64,000 nucleotides of DNA. It comes from Isoetes taiwanensis (lineage: Eukaryota > Streptophyta > Lycopodiopsida > Isoetales > Isoetaceae). Position 1 is the stretch's first letter. Every line of letters starts with the position of its first letter. The stretch spans positions 18,708,386 to 18,772,385 of the forward strand of contig JAJEKV010000003.1 of the NCBI GenBank assembly GCA_021234155.1. Direction: 5' to 3'. The position numbers were made by a program, and so were the translations under genes. This document shows positions 32,474-44,079 of this stretch, one piece after another. Below the pieces are notes generated by a model. It did not search any database, was not told where the DNA came from, and was given only the letters and a program-made list of their open reading frames with translations.

Positions 32474-34456
32474 ATGTTGAATGTGTCTTCGGAGGAGCAT
32501 TTGAATGGATCTGAGTCAGGTAATTTTCTTATCTATTGTTTACCTTTTGATAGTTTTTAATTATTATTCTTTATATGTAGGTGTTGGTTGTCCATCATTT
32601 AGTCTTGGTAGTCCTTTTGAGACTACTCCTAAAGATGGCATTGTAGGCATCAACTTGTGAGGCGGCCTTTTGATGGTAGTTTTGATCCCATTTAATGTAA
32701 TTACAATTTGAGTTTGATTGCGCACAAAACCAAAGATGATAATAGAGGAGGGTGGTTCAAGTTTAAGTACCGGATGAAATAATGCACGATGGCGATGAAT
32801 ATGATGATTTAGTGGGTGATCGGGCGCCGTGGAAAGAAGCCATTGAAGCTTGGTGGTTTTGTTGAGCTGAATCCAGAGCTTGTTACTAGGGTGACTAATG
32901 CCTTTGCAAGTCCTTTGGAAACAAAGGACGAATGGGTCAGGGGCAGGTTTGATGCATGGCGGATGCATCTTGGGAAACCAGTTGATCTTAAAATTGAAGA
33001 CATGGAATTGGACATTCTTGCTGAGTATTTGGAAGAGTTCATGCCTTGTGTGCGTCGAATCGATGGGAAGCCATATCCACTAGACACGTAAGCTGTTTAT
33101 TATTGCTTTATTATTGTTTATTATTAGTTTATTATTCTGACATGTTTTCTGCTGTGCAGGTTGCAGAATCTGTTCCGTGGTTTCAATAGAATTTTACGTC
33201 GGGCACAGGATGCTAGGATCATGAATACTCGACAGGAAGAGAAAGTAATTGACATCTATAAGGATGTCAAGTTCATGAAAGCTCGTAAAGCTTTGGAGGT
33301 TGCGATGGAGGAATCTGTTGCTGCCGGGTTTACTCCGAAGAGGAAGAAATCAGATATATTGAGCCGGGAAGACCAATCCAAAATTCTGCAACATCCAGCA
33401 CATCAAGTGAGCAATAATTTGGGACTGCGGAAGAGGTTTGCTTTCTATTGTATGTCACGTTTTTTAATTCGTGGGGGCGAGGAATTATGTAAGATCAGAG
33501 ATTTTCAGTTTTATATTGGAAAAGACTTTGTGAATCAGTATCTAGAATTCTGTGAGACGACCAGTAAGAACTGGCGTGGCGGGATTAAGAAGTGCAAGCC
33601 TGAAGATTTCAGGGAGCCCGTCAGATGCTACGAAGCTGATGTCATAGAGTGCTGGAGACATTTAGAGTACCGTTTACCAAAGTATGAGGTGAAGGATAAG
33701 TATGGTGGCAGGTTCGTCTTCTTGCAGGCTATTAATCGTCCCTGAAAAGATATATGGTATAATACGAATCATGTTTCATCGAAAACCATGTCAACTTGGC
33801 TGAAAGACATGGTTGAGGTGTGTGGGATAGATGGAAATTTTACTAACAAAAGCTGCAGGAGTACTGCAATTACGCAGATGTCAGTGTCAGGTGTGCCTAT
33901 TGAAGTTGGCATGAAGATTACGAGTCACAAGAATGCTGAATTATATCAGTGTTATGATCAGAGTGGGGTTGTCGCACGAGCATCTGCTATGGATGTTCTG
34001 AATTCTGGTAAGACATATGTAGAGTCTTTTCAGAATAATGTCAAAAACTTGAATGCTGGATTGTGTGGGAATCCGGAGAAGGCGGCTAGTTTATGTTCGT
34101 CATTTGGAAATCTTTTGTGTGATATCACGAACAGCAAGAGTGCTTCAAGTTCTATGCAGGCTGTTACTCCAGGTTCTAGTCGTCAAGTGCCGGTTGAAAT
34201 AGATGATTCATACATGAATGACTTGGATCTGGTGCTAAAACAGAAGCCTGATTTGAAGAAATATTTCTCTGACCCTGTAGAGAATGCTGCTGGATCTGGA
34301 AGCGTGAGTATTTCAGGTAATAAAATTGAGAATATTGTGATTCATGTGGGAAGTTTAACTAAAGCTGGATCTCTTATAAAATCTCTGTAAGTATTTTCTT
34401 TATAATTTTCTTGGTTTCTTTATAATCTTTGGTTTTAATTGTTTATGCTTTGCAGG
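32474..34456 (+). pseudogene. Tyrosine-recombinase-like protein (Crypton/DUF3504 family), one nonsense codon
   Basis: The gene has several exons. A short Ser/acidic exon (ATG 32474 to 32519) is followed by a 61-bp intron and an exon from 32581 that loses frame near 32670. The main exon from about 32816 ends at 33087, with a 72-bp intron (33088-33159, GTAAGC to TGCAG). The long exon from 33160 ends before GTAAGT at 34388, with a short last exon at 34456. Box I Arg is in RGGEEL (33470). Box II Arg is in NKSCRST, a His lies in TSHKNAE and the candidate nucleophile Tyr is in LYQCYDQ (about 33950). Thus R, R, H, Y remain, while the usual His of HxxR is Asn. An in-frame TGA at 33743-33745, possibly a CpG-decayed Arg codon, separates box I from box II. 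The N-terminal region is basic and helical. Confidence 0.8.
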
Positions 34457-34544
34457 AAATGAGGGTGCAGCTGCAATGTGGATAGTGGAGTGTCTGGAAT
34501 TTGCAGTACGGGGAAGAGGCAATTGGGACTTGATTCTGGTTTGA

Positions 34545-34980
34545 ACTGCGCTAATGAGATGTGATAACTTTCAGTGTTGTAAATCTGCAACTTTTGATGT
34601 TTAGTGTCTTAAGTTTGAGTACTTTGAGTACTCTGTTGGGATAACTTTCACTGTTGCTGATCTGCTACTTTTGATAACTTTGATAATCCAAGTTTGTACT
34701 GAAATCTAACTTTGATGATCTAAGTTTTGTACTGAAATCTAAGTTTGATAATTTGAGATTTGTAACTTTGATGTTTGTAACTTTGATGTGAACTTTGATG
34801 TGTAACTTTGATGTGAACTTTGATGTTTACAACTTAAAACTGCTTGAAAAAAATTTAGAAGTGAAAAAACAGGCAATGACCGGTTCAACCTGTCACGCGG
34901 AATTAGGGCACCCAACTGCCATTCCGGGATATTGGCTGTGACACGTGTCAAGCCAGAAATGCACCAACAATAAAAAAAAT
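34545..34980. repeat. Simple AACTTTGATG-type repeats, 3' region of Crypton-like element
   Basis: Degenerate tandem words AACTTTGATG and TCTAAGTTTG fill about 34600-34830. This is the untranslated right part of the element, up to its right inverted repeat. No gene is seen. Confidence 0.6.
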
Positions 34981-35002
34981 CGACCCTATTTCTATATTGT
35001 TT

Positions 35003-35779
35003 GGGCTCAAGGATGGGCAGATTCCATTAGTGAGATTGAAGAACACTGCAAAGGAAGGATGGGAGTGCTTGAAGAAAACATTCAAGGCTCATAACACGTC
35101 ACAGAAATGGTTTTTGTGGCAAAAATTTTTTAGTGCTAAAATGAAGGAAGAGGATGATCCCACTGATCATATTAGCACTATGGAAAGCCTAGCAGATCAG
35201 CTTGCAGCACTAACTGACTCTATTAGTGATGAGGATTTGGCTATGGCAATATTGGCAAGCCTTCCAGGATCCTATGACTCGATCAAACAGGCCATGGGAT
35301 GTAAAGATGGAAAAATGAAGAGTGAGGCAGTGATTGGTGCTGTGCTTCAAGCATCTCATCTCCTCAAGAAAGAGGAGAAAGAATCAGCCTATGTGGCCAA
35401 AGTCAAGGCTTCAAGAAACGATTTTGAATGCTGGTCTTGTGGCAAGAAAGGCCATATTGCAAGGAATTGCAGACACTCCAAGAAAGTTGGGGACAAAAAG
35501 GCTGACAAAGAGAGAGTTGATAGCAAAAAATACAGGAAGGCCAGATCCGGTGAAAGAAGATGGAATAATGCCCGCTCTGGTGGCTCGGGGGCAAGCGTGA
35601 CAGAAGATACCTCTGCTAAATCTTCAGAAGAAGAAGAAGATAGTGAAATTGAAGAGAATGTAGCTGTCCTAGTTGACCAAGAATCTGAAAGTGACTGGGA
35701 GAACGATGCATCCTTGGAATTGTACAAGAGCTTTCTCAATTCTCGGTGGAACTCCAGCAACTCCAGCATGCATGTTTGA
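35003..35779 (+). pseudogene. Copia-B gag, C-terminal part with zinc knuckle
   Basis: The frame opens with LKDGQIPLVR and continues as an alpha-helical capsid region (LADQLAALTDSISDEDLAMA, SLPGSYDSI). It reaches the CCHC knuckle CWSCGKKGHIARNC near 35431-35472, then a basic and acidic tail. The protease follows in another frame, overlapping from about 35770. Confidence 0.9.
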
Positions 35780-38700
35780 TAATGAAGAGGAACAAAGAGA
35801 GCATATTGGATTTGCTGCTGAAGTTGAAAGCACAGAAGCAATGGCATTAGTAGCAAGTGCAATTCAAGAAGATGCTTGGATCCTTGATTCGGCTGCTACC
35901 CATATTATGACTCATAACAGGGAATGGTTAAAAGATTACAAAGCTGATGACAGTCACAAAAGAGTAAGCGGAATTGCATCTGGACTTCAGGTTATGGGGA
36001 CTGGAACCATGACCTTTAGATTCTCTGATTATTCCAGAGGCCTTAAGAATGTACTCTATGTGCCCAAGCTTCCATGTAACTTGGTGTCATTGTCAAGATT
36101 GGCTGATGCTGGAGTGTTTGTATGGGTGGAAAGACATGAGATTTTGCTCATGAATGCAAGAAAGGAAGTTATTGGAAAAGCTAGTTGTGTGGGCTACCTG
36201 TACAAACTATTGGCACAAGATCAAGAGCTGCAACCAAGTGTGGTGTCTGGAATCCAGGTCATACCCAAAGGCAACTTGGGTTTATGTGAAGGGTGTGTAC
36301 TGAGCAAACATCATCAGAAGAAAATCAAGAGATAAGGTACTAGGGCCACAAGAATTGTTCAGTTGATTCATACTGATCTGAGTGGGTGGATGCCAGTAAT
36401 GTCATTGGGTAAAGCGCAATGTTTTTTAGTTATTGTGGATGATTTTTCCAGAAAGTCCTTTGTGTTTCTACTCCATAAGAAAAATGAAGTGTTGGATATC
36501 TTCAAAACATGGATGAAACAAGTGGAGAAGGAAACTGGCCATGTTGTGACAGCAATTAGAAGTGATAATGGGACCGAGTTTGTGTCCAAGGAGTTCAACA
36601 CATGTTTGGAACAGGCTGGTGTGAACAGACAGTTTCAAATCCACATGAGAAATGGCAGAATGGAGTAACATAGAGAAAGATGCGCACTTTGAAAGAGTGT
36701 GCATTCAGTATGTTGAGATGGGCAAAATTGGCAGATGTTTTTTGGGGGAGGCTATTCATACATCGTGCTTTCTTCAAAATCGAGCTTCTACCGTGGCTGT
36801 CAAAGCAAAAACACCAGAAGAAGTCTGGAGTGGTCTGAAACCTAGTGTTGAGAATCTGAAAGTGTTTGGATGTATGGCGTATGCCTTTGTTCCAAAGGAG
36901 CTTAGAGAATCCAAATGCGGAGTCAAGTCAAGAAAGTGCATATTTGTGGGATATTGTCAGGAAGGAAAGGGGTATAGACTGTTTGATGTACAGACCAGAA
37001 AGATTGTCAAAAGTAGCAGTGTTCACTTTGATGAGTTCGGAGTAGCAGCCCGAGCAATCACTGGAGATGATGAAGAGAAGGATCTGTTTCAAGAGCAAAC
37101 CGTGTTGTGGTTAGACATGCAAGAAGAGTTCTGCCCCAAAGTCATTGATATCATTCCTGCTCAAGCACAGGTCCCGGACTCACACACAGGGTTGCATTCT
37201 CCACCATCATCTTTACACAGGCACAATAGTCCTCCGAGGGAGATAATTGCTCCTTTGAGGAGGAGTCTACGTGGGCATCATCCCACTCAAAAATGGCTGG
37301 AGAAGAAAGGGCATCAATCTACAGCATTGGCAGAGGCTATGCATGTTGAGATTATGATTGAGAGACAACTAGGTTCTGGTGGCAAGAAGATTTTGAAGAA
37401 AAGTGTATTGCAGAATGTTTCCAATCATAATTTTTAGAGCCACTAACAGTCCAAGAAGCAGTACATGGACCGGATCTTGAGCATTGGGAACAAGCTATGC
37501 ATGAAGAGATTGGAGCTATGCAGATGACAGAAGCTTGAGAACTTGTAGATCTTCCATAGGGCAGAAAGGCAATTGGATGTCGCTGGGTGTTCAAGATTAA
37601 GCAAGCTCAAGATGGATCAGTAGCTAGGTATCGAGCTCGGCTCGTGGCACAAGGTTTTTCTCAGCAACAAGGGATAGATTTCGAGGAGACCTTCTCGTCA
37701 GTTGCTAAGATGACATCCATTTGAACAGTGTTGGCACTCGCAGCTCAAGAGAGTATGGAAATCCACTAGATGGACGTCAAGACCGCTTTTTTAAATGGAC
37801 ATTTGATTGAAGAAATTTTCATGAGACGGTTTTGATCAAGAATCAGGGAAAGTATGTAAGCTTAAGAAGGCTCTGTATGGATTAAAGCAAAGTCCGTGCA
37901 CGTGGTATCTAAGACTGGATACTTTTCTGAAGCAGCTTGGTTTTCAGAGATGCACCACTGAATGGAATGTGTATTACATATGGGTAGACAACAAAATTAC
38001 AATGGTAATAGTGTACGTGGATGATCTGATCATTGTTAGTAAAGGTATGGAAGGGATTCAAGACATAAAAAAGGCACTTCATATTGAGTTTCGCATGACC
38101 AATTTGGGTGAGATACAGACTTGTTTGGAACTTCAAATCACTCGAGATAGAGCGAAACGAACTTTGCTCATTCATCAAAAACAGGCTATTCTTAAGTTGT
38201 GCAAAAGGTTTGGTATGGGGAATTGTGAGATCAAGGAGACACCTGCAGCTTTGCATTGTAGATTGAGGGGAGAAAAGGCTCCGAAAACCAATGAAGAGCA
38301 ATCAGTTATGGCACAAATACCTTACAGAAATGCGGTTGGCTCCTTGATGCATGTGATGGTCAGTACAAGACCTGATATTGCCCAAGCAGTAGGCATGGTT
38401 AGCAGGTTCATACATAATCCAGGTATAGAACATTCTAAGGATGTTAAGAGGATTGTGAGATATCTTCGTGGTACAGCAAATATGGGTTTGAGATATGGTC
38501 CAGACTCAAATCACCCTTCCGTTCGCCTTGTATCTTTTGTAGATGCAGATTGAGCAGGAGATCAGGATAGCCGGAGATCAACAACAGCTTTTTGTGTGAT
38601 GTTACATGGGGCAGCAGTCACTTGGACTAGTTGTAAGCAAACATCAGTGGCTTTGTCATCAAGTGAGGCTGAGTGCATAGCTACCTCCACAGTAGTGAGA

Positions 38701-38900
38701 GAAACAACATGGTTAAGGCAATTTTTGGCAGAGATTGGATATGGTCGACCTGAGCCCACTGTTATCTACAATGATAACAAAAGTAGCATTGCCTTGACTG
38801 AAAATCCAGTCCATCATAGAAGGTCTAAGCATACCTCAATCCATCACCACACTAGAGGAAAGTTGTGGATCGAACTATTCAGATGAGATATATTTCAACA
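35673..38900 (+). pseudogene. Copia-B pol, broken
   Basis: Protease has WILDSAATHIM near 35880 (DSA where DSG is usual). Integrase shows HTDLSGWMP, VDDFSRKS and SDNGTEFVS. The third catalytic Glu region is scrambled at 36650, where the frame changes. An in-frame TAA lies at 36333. RT starts near 37450 with stops (ARLVAQGF, MDVKTAF readable) and keeps YVDDLIIVS near 38015. RNase H follows, with SFVDAD, a stop, then SSSEAECIA and YNDNKSSIAL. Several independent lesions fit an old copy. Confidence 0.92.
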
Positions 38901-38979
38901 GATGAAATGCCAGCAGACATCTTGACGAAGCCTATGACAAAAGAAAAGTTCCTGCAGCACAGGAATACCCTGGGTATGG

Positions 38980-39039
38980 ATTCTTCATTATAAGTAGAAA
39001 GGAGGAGTTGGATTTCTCATTATAAGTAGAAAGGAGGAG
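38980..39039 (+). other. Duplicated polypurine tract of Copia-B
   Basis: Two copies of a stretch ending AAGTAGAAAGGAGGAGT lie back to back, with the second abutting the LTR. The second copy is the plausible plus-strand primer. Confidence 0.7.
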
Positions 39040-39222
39040 TGTTGAGATAATGATCGAGATTCTGCTTTAATGCTCTGCATGCTGTTAAAAACAGAAAAAG
39101 ATCAGTTGAGCTATAAATGGTTCTTGGTGTAAATATCTAGGATTCTATTAATAGACGTGAGAGCTCCATAACACGTATCTCAGAATTTTCTTTGATCTGC
39201 GCCTTGTGTTGTAATTGTTTCA
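39040..39222 (+). repeat. 3' LTR of Copia-B
   Basis: This 183-bp uninterrupted LTR runs from TGTTGAGATAATGAT to TTGTTTCA and is followed by the GCATT duplication. It provides the unsplit reference showing the MITE insertion in the left LTR. Confidence 0.93.
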
Positions 39223-39227
39223 GCATT

Positions 39228-40736
39228 TATTGGCTCCCGATTTAGGCTTGGATTCCAAAGGGGTATTGCATTGGACTCGGTGGATTAGGGATATTAAACT
39301 CGTGGTTTCAGCTTTCTAGGTTAATCAACAAGTCAAATTACTCATATTTACCCATATTTGACCTTGAATTTCAAGTTGATATTAGATAAGTCAAATACCT
39401 CCAAGAACAGAGAAAACTCTTTCGCCGGAACTACTATCCCAAAAAAATGGTGGTATTAGACTCGTCTAAACTCATGCTCCATTCCACAAGTCAAATACCC
39501 AAGGGCTATTAGATTCGCCTAAACTCACACTCCATTCCACAAGTGGAATACCCCCTTTGGCTATCCCACAAGTCCAATATATACCCCCTTTAATTCCAAC
39601 TTTAAGTTAACTACTTATGACTTTTCCAGTTATCAAGATCATGAAATAGAGATGTGAGTCGCCGCTATCAGATGACTGTATCAAGTCATCAAACTATATT
39701 TAGCTCAGAAAAGCTGTTTGATGTTGTGAATTATTTCTCCTTTACGATAACAAATTTTGACATAAAACTTGTGGCCATAAGTTGTCAACTCTAAGAGCTA
39801 TAGTCCAACAATTTTTTGTATCCATGAGTCATGTTGATCTCAATTTTCACTAAAGAACATTTGATACAGAATCCATAAGAAAAATAGAACTAAAATGGTT
39901 TATGAGTTTGATATAGAATTCAGGAGAAAAATAGAACTAAAATGGTTTAAGTAAACTCATAAATAAGCTTTCTAAGGGCAATAAATGATGCACTCCATAT
40001 ATTCCACTTATATATACGTAATAAAGAATTTTATCAACATAAATATGGTGAAGAACCATGTATTCTTTATATTTAGAAGTGGTTGCCACTACACAAAATT
40101 GGAGTTTAGTTAAGGTAATAGTACAAAGAACTCATCTTTTATGACAGACAATATTTTTTATGAATGTAACCTTTCCTTAGCAACATAGACCTTGAATTTT
40201 GTGTTAAAGTAACACATCATGTGCAAGCTTTGATTTAAAAGAGGCATGGACCATTTCTGGTTTGTAATTAGGCTTACCATATTTTGAAGCAAGATAATAA
40301 TTCTTTTTCAACTCATGACTGACAAAACATGTGATAGAAGTTCAAAATATAGTCTGTATTATCTTAGTGCAAAACATACGATGAAATCTTCTTACTTTTA
40401 ACTATCATAGTACACGTGTTTGCTGCTTAGGAGTTCTTATTTTATATTAGGTATAATAATAGTAAGACTAATTTTTTTATGGATTCAGGCTTCATTAGCG
40501 ACATAGATCTTCAAGTTGATGTTAAAAATAACATACTCCTATATATACGATTTGAATATAAATGGGTATGAACCATTATAGTCTACAATTAGACGAATTG
40601 GGTATAGAAGTAAATCTCTTTATCTATCATTCTCAATTCTATTTATTGTTCATTTGTCACTTATATAATGATATCCGTTCATCTTATCTTATCTATTATT
40701 CTTTCAAAGATATTCTACCCCACTAAAGTACTGAGT
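39228..40736. other. No gene seen
   Basis: This is AT-rich spacer. Short near-duplicated phrases occur (AAGTCAAATACC-type words at 39390-39560, GAAAAATAGAACTAAAATGG near 39880 and 39920). No coding or RNA gene is supported. Confidence 0.5.
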
Positions 40737-40990
40737 AAAATTTTATTTCTTGTGTGTACCCATGGTAGATTGGTAATTACGATTGCAACGTAATAGGCCT
40801 GAACATGGTGCACTAATTGTGAATGCCTCTTGGTAGATCGGCAATTGTGCTGCCGCACAATAGGCTTGAACAAGGGTGCATGATGTATATTTTTGAAGAG
40901 CGATAATTGTGGTTGCAACACCATAGGCCTGACAAAAATTGCATCCGTATCGCCGAGATACAATTATTTTGCAGAGATGAAAAGAATAGG
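40737..40990 (+). repeat. Degenerate 66-bp tandem repeat, copy of 48815-48985
   Basis: The first unit starts GGTAGATTGGTAATT near 40765 and the second GGTAGATCGGCAATT near 40831. A more diverged third starts near 40899. Each ends in a form of TAGGCYTGAACA. The block from AAAATTTTATTTCTTG onward is about 90% identical to 48815-48985. Confidence 0.7.
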
Positions 40991-41616
40991 GATGCGGAGG
41001 TGCCAAAGATATATAGTACTGTGGAAGTACAATAACGTAAATACTTGTTTTTGAGTTCGCAGGGTTGAGGAACTTTCAGATTCATGTTGATCATGGAATA
41101 ACCACCTTGAGAAGGGATGGACCAAATTGGAGCGTACTTGGACGATCGCGGACGATCTTTTTGAGAAGGAATGGATTGATATAGAGTAAAGCACAGGGGA
41201 GTGGTCCACGACAACTGGGTTATTGAAGCATGGCAAAAATATGGCAAACATTACATGTTAATGTGTTATTCCCAAGTGGTCTAATAATATATTAAAGGCA
41301 AGGGATAACCATTGAAAGGAAGGACATATATTAATAGGGTCCTTTATTGGAAATACTAATAAAAGGTAGGCATCGGGAATATCAAAGGAAGGAAGGAAGG
41401 AAGGAAGGTACTTTTATCGTCCACGGAGACCAATCGGTCTATGGGACCCAATACAAAAACGCAGCAAGCGGATTACTGCCCGGATTAAAAAACCCCCGCC
41501 CCGAAGGGTTTTCGAGGGAAAAACCGTGGCAGCAATCAGCCTGCTGACAAACTGTCCTAACATATAAAATGCAAAAACACCCAAATATATACAGTCATGC
41601 ACCACACCCGTAGTGC

Positions 41617-42270
41617 CTAATCAGCGGGCAGCCAGGCGGGGGCAAAGTGACCTCGCAGGTCCAAGACCTCTGAAGATAACGATCCTGTGGCACGATCGAC
41701 GGCAGGTTCATCAAGAAATGCAAGGGCAAGTCCGGCCGTACTAAGGGAGCGTGATTCGCCCGGATCCGATTGAACGCCGGGCAACTCGGAAAGTGTGAGA
41801 CTCATCCTCAATGGCACCGTTTGACAAAGACCGACAGAGCCCGCCCCGGCGGGGCTTCCCAATCCACCGCGCCTCGGATCGCGAAGATGGTGGGCACTGT
41901 CGCGAATGGAGGCAATGAGTCTCGCTTTTTGGGGCAGCTGGGAACGCAGGTAGAGCTGTGGGCCCCGGGCTAACACGGGGTTGATGTGCTCCTTGTAATG
42001 GGCCATTTTGACCTGCTCTAGAGCGCCAGGGGTCCAGAGCTTGCCAAGGAAATAAGCGTCTAGGTACTCCCGCAGTCGCCACGATCCGCGGCCCACCGCC
42101 TGCGCGCATCTATGCTCCCGCGACGTTCCACCGGGCGAACCACTGATCTCTCTTACCCCTCCAACAGGCCCTAAGCCGATCGGACCCATGGCCCGATGTA
42201 AGCTAGGTCGGGGGGAGCCGAGCATCACCCATAGTAACCACTTTCTGAAAATAGACGATGTGTCTATCAA
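41617..42270 (-). pseudogene. LINE-C C-terminal region
   Basis: The frame reads HINPVLARGPQLYLRSQ, ARLIASIRDSAHHLR and a Cys/His-containing segment (CRSLSNGAIEDESH in an alternative frame). It aligns with LINE-A residues ERGPQCYLRTHLP and RLIASIRTGAHHLR. This is the zinc-binding-like tail typical of LINE ORF2. Confidence 0.75.
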
Positions 42271-42384
42271 GGGCTGCCCGCTGAAGTGGCAAGAATCCAG
42301 TTTCCTGCAGCAGAATCTGATAGAGGACTGAAGGTTTCACCCCAAGTGCCCGTGCCAAAAATGCCTTACGACACTGCTCCAAAG

Positions 42385-43804
42385 TCATTCCGGTCGCCAA
42401 AGAGACGACCGGGCCCCAAACCTCGACCCGATAAGGACAGGCGGTGCCTCGACGGATGTCATGGCCCCAATCATAGAGCTCACCGGGTGATCGTTGTTGT
42501 TCGCGATGGCATAAAGCGCTTTCCGGCCCGTCACCCCGCAAGCGGATAGACGCCTCCCCAGAGCGAGGAGGGGAACTCCATCCCTAGGTACTTGTAGGTG
42601 GGCGTGATGTCCACTGTGCCGCCCCCGATATGTGAGTGCGGGAGGCATGGGGTGACGGAAGAGGATATGAGAACCACCCCGGTCTTGGACATGATTGACG
42701 TGCATGTCCAGAGCCCGACAAAATGTGTCTAGGGCATCGAGGTGAGATCGCGATAGCTTCGGGGGTAAAATAAAGAGGCCAACATCGGCCCCGCGATAGA
42801 TGAGCCGGGCGGATGACACGGTACAAAAGTCGTATGCCATCCCCCCATGCTCGCGAAGCCGTGGCTCTAACCGATCAATGTAGAGGCCAAAAAGTGTTGG
42901 CGAGAGGGGGCAACCCTCGCGGACCTCGATACTACTTGGTGAATGCTTGGCCCGTCGGTGCACGATCCCGCCAAAACAACTCTCATACAACAACTCAGTA
43001 TATGGCATTCGCATGGCAGCGGGAGCCCGATTGACGCAGTCTAGCCTACGCCTTTTCGGGAACCGTATCAAAAGCCTTCGCGAAGTCCACAAAGCAGCAA
43101 TACAAGTCCTGCCGATGATTCCGGCTGTCTTCAATCAGTGCCCGCAGTGTAAAGATATGGTCAATCGTTGAGTGGCGGGGTCTAAAGCCTGCCTGTGTGA
43201 GGGCTCGCACATCTGCTGCCTCTGCCCAGCGGGTCAACTGCTGCTCGAGAATGCCAGCCAACAGTTTGGCAAATACTGAACTGACCATGATCGTCCGGTA
43301 ATTGGCCGGACAGTGTGGGTCGCCCGCCTTGTGAATGGGAACAACCCTGCTTGTGGTCCATTGTCGGGGGAGACCTTCCTGCAATGCTCTGTTGAACAGG
43401 GTAGTGAGGACCGGCACAAGCGGCTGCCCTGCCCATTTGAGTAACTCGGCCTGCATACCATCGAGGTCAGCTGCCTTCCCATTAGCCAGCCGTTGCAGGC
43501 CCTCCTCAACATCCTCGTCCACGAGAACCAATGGGGGGCCATCCTGTGGGGGGTATGCACGCCCCGGGCGGGTCATAGAGCCGCCGCAAGTACCGTTCCC
43601 ACTTTGCCGGGTGTGATGTCCCCTCAGAGGTGGGCTGGCCTTGAAGCACTGCGCCAAAAGGTTCGAGGATGAGTGTCCGAAAGGCCGAACATCTCCCCTT
43701 GATGCACGGCAAGGTACCCGCCTTTGTGTCCTTCGATGGGATGGCATCGCGGTGGTGGCCCAAGGCGGTACGGATCGGATCAGATGTGGAAGCTGCGCTT
43801 GCAT
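42385..43804 (-). pseudogene. LINE-C reverse transcriptase domain
   Basis: RT fingers and palm are well preserved in 43804-43046: LANGKAADLDGMQAELLKWA, VVPIHKAGDPHCPANYRTI, RALTQAGFRPRHSTIDHIF and CCFVDFAKAFDTVP. After a frame change the frame to 42385 has REGCPLSPTLFGLYIDRL and LDALDTFCRALDMHVN. The catalytic YADD stretch is damaged by small indels. Confidence 0.88.
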
Positions 43805-44079
43805 TCTTTACACCGCATCAAACCATCGGTTCTGCTGGGAATGTTGCTGACCCCGAAGCGGCGGCGGGGGTCCGCCAAAGCACCATCCATTCGCATCCCA
43901 TAATAGCGAAGTCACCGGTCCGCTCCTTTGCTCTAGTGTGGAGGTCCGCAAAATTACCGGGAGGGCGTCCATGAGCATCTCGGCAGTGAAGTCCTCTGCA
44001 CGCTCATAATCTAGTCTCAACCGAGGGGGCGAGGGCCGGCATAGTGGGGGTCCGGGCGGCTTGCCAAACCAGGTCCAAA

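Larger units (their letters stand above)
31392..35002 (+). mobile_element. Crypton/DUF3504-type element inserted in copia gag
   Basis: Copia gag is contiguous across this 3.6-kb block when it is skipped. Flanking GGG (31389-31391 and 35003-35005) could be a 3-bp duplication. The block has inverted repeats ACAATATAGAAATAGGG (31561-31577, and inverted at 34984-35000), each continued inward by GATTTTTTT. Outside the left one lies a 173-bp foldback (31388-31560). One arm of it, GGGGAAGRGCAAWTGGGACT, recurs in direct orientation at 34510. The block carries a spliced tyrosine-recombinase-like gene. Typical Cryptons lack terminal inverted repeats, so the architecture is unusual. Insertion happened after Copia-B integration. 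Confidence 0.82.
30418..39227 (+). mobile_element. Copia-B: old Ty1/copia element hosting two nested insertions
   Basis: The 5-bp target-site duplication GCATT lies at 30418-30422 and 39223-39227, directly outside LTR ends TGTTGAG and TTGTTTCA. The LTRs, about 183 bp without insertion, have diverged by more than 10% by eye, so the element is old. The 5' LTR is split by a MITE (30438-30911) and gag is split by a ~3.6-kb element (31392-35002) with a tyrosine-recombinase-like gene. Removing the two insertions leaves about 4.7 kb, normal for copia. Pol has several stops and frame changes. Confidence 0.95.
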
